Notes under the pieces: model-generated
Database searches by the model: none
The model's input: only the letters and a program-made list of their open reading frames with translations
What the model was told of the DNA's origin: nothing
In this document: positions 5,524 to 6,923 of the stretch, one piece after another
How positions within the stretch are numbered: position 1 is the stretch's first letter
Layout of the letters: the number at the start of each line of letters is the position of its first letter
Assembly (NCBI GenBank): GCA_035259145.1
Contig: DATFWQ010000136.1
Span: 1 to 6,923, forward strand
Source: CF-161 sp035259145
GTDB lineage: Bacteria; Chloroflexota; Dormibacteria; Dormibacterales; Dormibacteraceae
DNA length: 6,923 bases
Direction of reading: 5' to 3'
Translations under genes and position numbers: made by a program

Positions 5524-5625
5524 ATGCGACCTCCAACCCGCTGTCCTCAGGACATGCACGTTACCCTCGCGGACGATGGGCTGGTCCTCGCCGATAAGCA
5601 CCCGAATCCGTGTTGGCTGGGCCAT
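5518..5625 (-). pseudogene. N-terminal fragment of a response regulator (receiver domain)
   Basis: On the minus strand, ATG 5625-5623 opens a 35-codon frame ending at TGA 5520-5518. The product begins MAQPTRIRVLIGEDQPIVRE, followed by a helix ending VLRTAG. This is the first strand, acidic pocket (E13, D14) and first helix of a receiver domain of the NarL/LuxR-type response regulators ('iRVlIaEDqpivReGl...L..aGf.vv'). After AG the frame breaks: adding one base would restore reading as LEVAFVTG, the expected second strand, so a 1-nt deletion is likely. Homology then ends at the right arm of att copy 2. The phospho-acceptor Asp, the rest of the receiver and the DNA-binding domain are missing. 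A GGTGG lies close to the ATG as a weak ribosome site. The gene has been cut by the rearrangement that placed the repeat here. Confidence 0.65.
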
Positions 5626-5991
5626 GCCACCAAGTTGCGCGGTCCTGCTTCTGGGCAATGAAGTGCCCGGCCTTACTTCCCCACCGGCGATCGGCCCACG
5701 CTCAGTTCAACCCTGTGCCTCTGCCAACGTTTTCTTGATGCGGTCGGGCTGGCTCCAGCGGGCATGGGGGGATATCCCTGGGCCCGGCGTCGGGGCAGCC
5801 GCGCCCAGATGTAATACGAGCCCGATTGTCGCGGCGCACCGTCCCGCCCAGACTGACCTGCATGAGTGCGGTGACTGCCCGCACGGAGCGAAGTGAGACG
5901 AAGAGCATGCGGCTGGAGCCATCTGCCGCACGGCCGGATGTAGTGACTGGCATAGACCGCGGCCGGCAGGGGCTTGATGGAGGTGACCGTG
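5626..5991. other. Gene-less stretch between response-regulator fragment and membrane-protein gene
   Basis: I see no convincing gene here. Minus-strand frames end in plausible but unrecognisable tails and have no ribosome site. The stretch must hold the promoter of the gene at 5992 and perhaps that of the lost response regulator. A small hairpin (GTGCGG 5866-5871 with CCGCAC 5879-5884) and the palindrome GGGATATCCC (5769-5778) are present; both are too short to interpret. Confidence 0.5.
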
Positions 5992-6393
5992 ATGAGCATC
6001 AGCCCAAAGGAGCAGCAGGCCCTGGCCTCCATTGAGGATGGGCTCGCCGGCTCTGACCCCAAGCTGGCCTCGCTGCTAGCCACATTCACCCGGCTTGCCT
6101 CGGATGAGGAGATGCCGGTGCGCGAGAAGATCCGGGCGACCCGGCACCGGGCCGCGCGCCGCCCGCACCGCCACCAGAGCCAGCGCCGCGGCGACGCGCG
6201 CCGGGACGCACGCCGACTATCTCTGCGCCTGGGCTGGCCGCAGACCATTCTGCTGCTGTGGTTCGCCGTCACCATCGCGCTGGTTGCGGTCGCGCTAATC
6301 CTCAACCGCGACAGCCGCAACGGGCCATGCACGGAATCGCGGCCACTGGTCTGCGCCCCGCAGGCGCCGGGAGTGCTCAGTCGTGCGTCATAG
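5992..6393 (+). CDS. Small single-span membrane protein, DUF3040-like N-terminus
   Basis: The protein has 133 residues from ATG 5992, chosen because GGAGG (5979-5983) is 8 nt upstream; an in-frame ATG at 5974 has no such site. The N-terminal 25 residues (SPKEQQALASIEDGLAGSDP, then KLASLL) follow the pattern of actinobacterial DUF3040 proteins, 'LSxxEqxxLxxIExxLxxdDPkla'. A basic linker rich in Arg and His follows (residues 44-79), then one hydrophobic segment TILLLWFAVTIALVAVALIL (85-104) and a short tail with two Cys (113 and 121). The Arg-rich side would remain in the cytoplasm by the positive-inside rule, with the tail outside. No catalytic motif is seen and the function is unknown. It ends 24 nt before the dehydrogenase gene on the same strand, so co-transcription is likely. 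Confidence 0.65.
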   Translation: MSISPKEQQALASIEDGLAGSDPKLASLLATFTRLASDEEMPVREKIRATRHRAARRPHRHQSQRRGDARRDARRLSLRLGWPQTILLLWFAVTIALVAVALILNRDSRNGPCTESRPLVCAPQAPGVLSRAS

Positions 6394-6417
6394 TCAGCAA
6401 CGGAACCTGGAGGGATC

Positions 6418-6923
6418 ATGACTGCGAAATGGACCAGCGAGGACGTGCCCGGCCAGCAGGGACGGCTGGCCGTGGTCACCGGCGCGAACACCGGCCTGGG
6501 GTTCCAGACCGCCCAGGTCCTCGCCGCGCGCGGCGCCTCGGTGGTGCTGGCAGTGCGGGACACCGAGAAAGGCAAGGCCGCCGCCGCGCGCATCGCCGGC
6601 GCTGCCCCCGGCGCGAACGTCACGGTCCAGCCCCTCGACCTGGCCTCGCTGGAGTCCATCCGCGCCGCCGCCGGCGAGCTGCGGGCCCGGCACCCGGCGA
6701 TCGACCTGCTGATCAACAACGCCGGGGTAATGTTCCCGCCGAAGCAGGCCACGCGTGACGGGTTCGAGCTGCAGCTCGGCACCAACCACCTGGGGCACTT
6801 CGCCCTCACCGGGCTGCTGCTCGAGCAGATGCTGCCGGTGCCGGGCTCCCGCGTGGTGACGGTCAGCAGCCAAGCGCACCGCATCCGGGCCCGGATCAAC
6901 TTCGACGACCTGCAGTCGGAGCG
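6418..6923 (+). CDS. Short-chain dehydrogenase/reductase (SDR), N-terminal part (3' end outside window)
   Basis: ATG 6418 is preceded by GGAGGG at 6409-6414. The 168 visible codons give a Rossmann-fold NAD(P)-dependent oxidoreductase of the SDR family. The coenzyme motif TGANTGLG is at residues 21-28. An Arg after the second strand (LAVRD) suggests preference for NADP. LDLASLESI (about 64-72) is the adenine-pocket strand, and LLINNAGVM is the conserved NNAG block. TNHLGHFALT holds the catalytic-tetrad Asn, and VVTVSSQAH holds the catalytic Ser. The YxxxK motif lies past the right edge. The ending FDDLQSE is typical of retinol-dehydrogenase/WW-oxidoreductase-like SDRs, whose bacterial members act on unknown hydrophobic alcohols or ketones. 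It looks like a normal chromosomal gene outside the att-flanked region. Confidence 0.9.
   Translation, partial: MTAKWTSEDVPGQQGRLAVVTGANTGLGFQTAQVLAARGASVVLAVRDTEKGKAAAARIAGAAPGANVTVQPLDLASLESIRAAAGELRARHPAIDLLINNAGVMFPPKQATRDGFELQLGTNHLGHFALTGLLLEQMLPVPGSRVVTVSSQAHRIRARINFDDLQSE

Noticed and set aside
5707..5745. Tail of a minus-strand gene (RIKKTLAEAQG-stop) upstream of the response-regulator fragment
   Set aside because: It looks like a plausible C-terminus, but only about a dozen residues are sensible and the frame upstream has no recognisable domain.
5673..6899. Minus-strand open frame of 408 codons opposite the membrane-protein and SDR genes
   Set aside because: Rich in Arg, Ser, Ala and Pro, no family similarity, and it runs through two genes with good ribosome sites and motifs on the plus strand; a high-GC shadow.

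Overview
The window is high-GC DNA with GTG and ATG starts, GGAGG-type ribosome sites, strong G/C preference at third codon positions and long G+C hairpin terminators. This fits an actinomycete (order Streptomycetales or Streptosporangiales type), but no gene here fixes the genus. It reads as a junction zone where one or more tRNA-targeted mobile elements were inserted and then decayed, leaving a small cargo block between two attachment-like repeats.

Layout: (1) 3-419, the C-terminal part of a YceI-like protein, entering from the left edge and closed by a perfect 15-bp hairpin. (2) 464-949, a gene-less stretch with two inverted repeats and a pair of 12-bp-spaced direct repeats. (3) 950-1048, attachment-like repeat copy 1, which holds the 3' half of a tRNA-Thr (anticodon CGT). 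(4) About 1120-1400, minus strand, a frameshifted remnant of a tyrosine recombinase (integrase). (5) 1531-3258, a CotH-kinase-like protein; 3321-4427, a TIM-barrel protein of the xylose-isomerase-like / AP endonuclease 2 superfamily; 4499-4783, a sigma factor reduced to region 4; 4776-5231, the small protein that commonly accompanies such sigma factors. All four are on the plus strand with short gaps or an overlap. (6) 5412-5510, attachment-like repeat copy 2, 88% identical without gaps to copy 1. (7) 5518-5625, minus strand, the first 35 codons of a response regulator cut off at the repeat. (8) 5992-6393, a small single-span membrane protein, and 6418 to the right edge, a short-chain dehydrogenase, apparently ordinary chromosomal genes.

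Working model (inference): an integrative element that targeted the 3' end of a tRNA-Thr(CGT) gene inserted next to related elements. Its integrase decayed, and a cargo of about 4.4 kb remains between two att-like sites, similar in concept to a cis-mobilizable element (CIME). Neither repeat carries a 5' tRNA half, and both have arm-type repeats on both sides, which is the pattern expected at internal junctions of tandem elements. The most novel content is the CotH-like kinase next to the TIM-barrel enzyme, whose joint function I do not recognise. A truncated stand-alone sigma region 4 with an intact partner protein is also notable.
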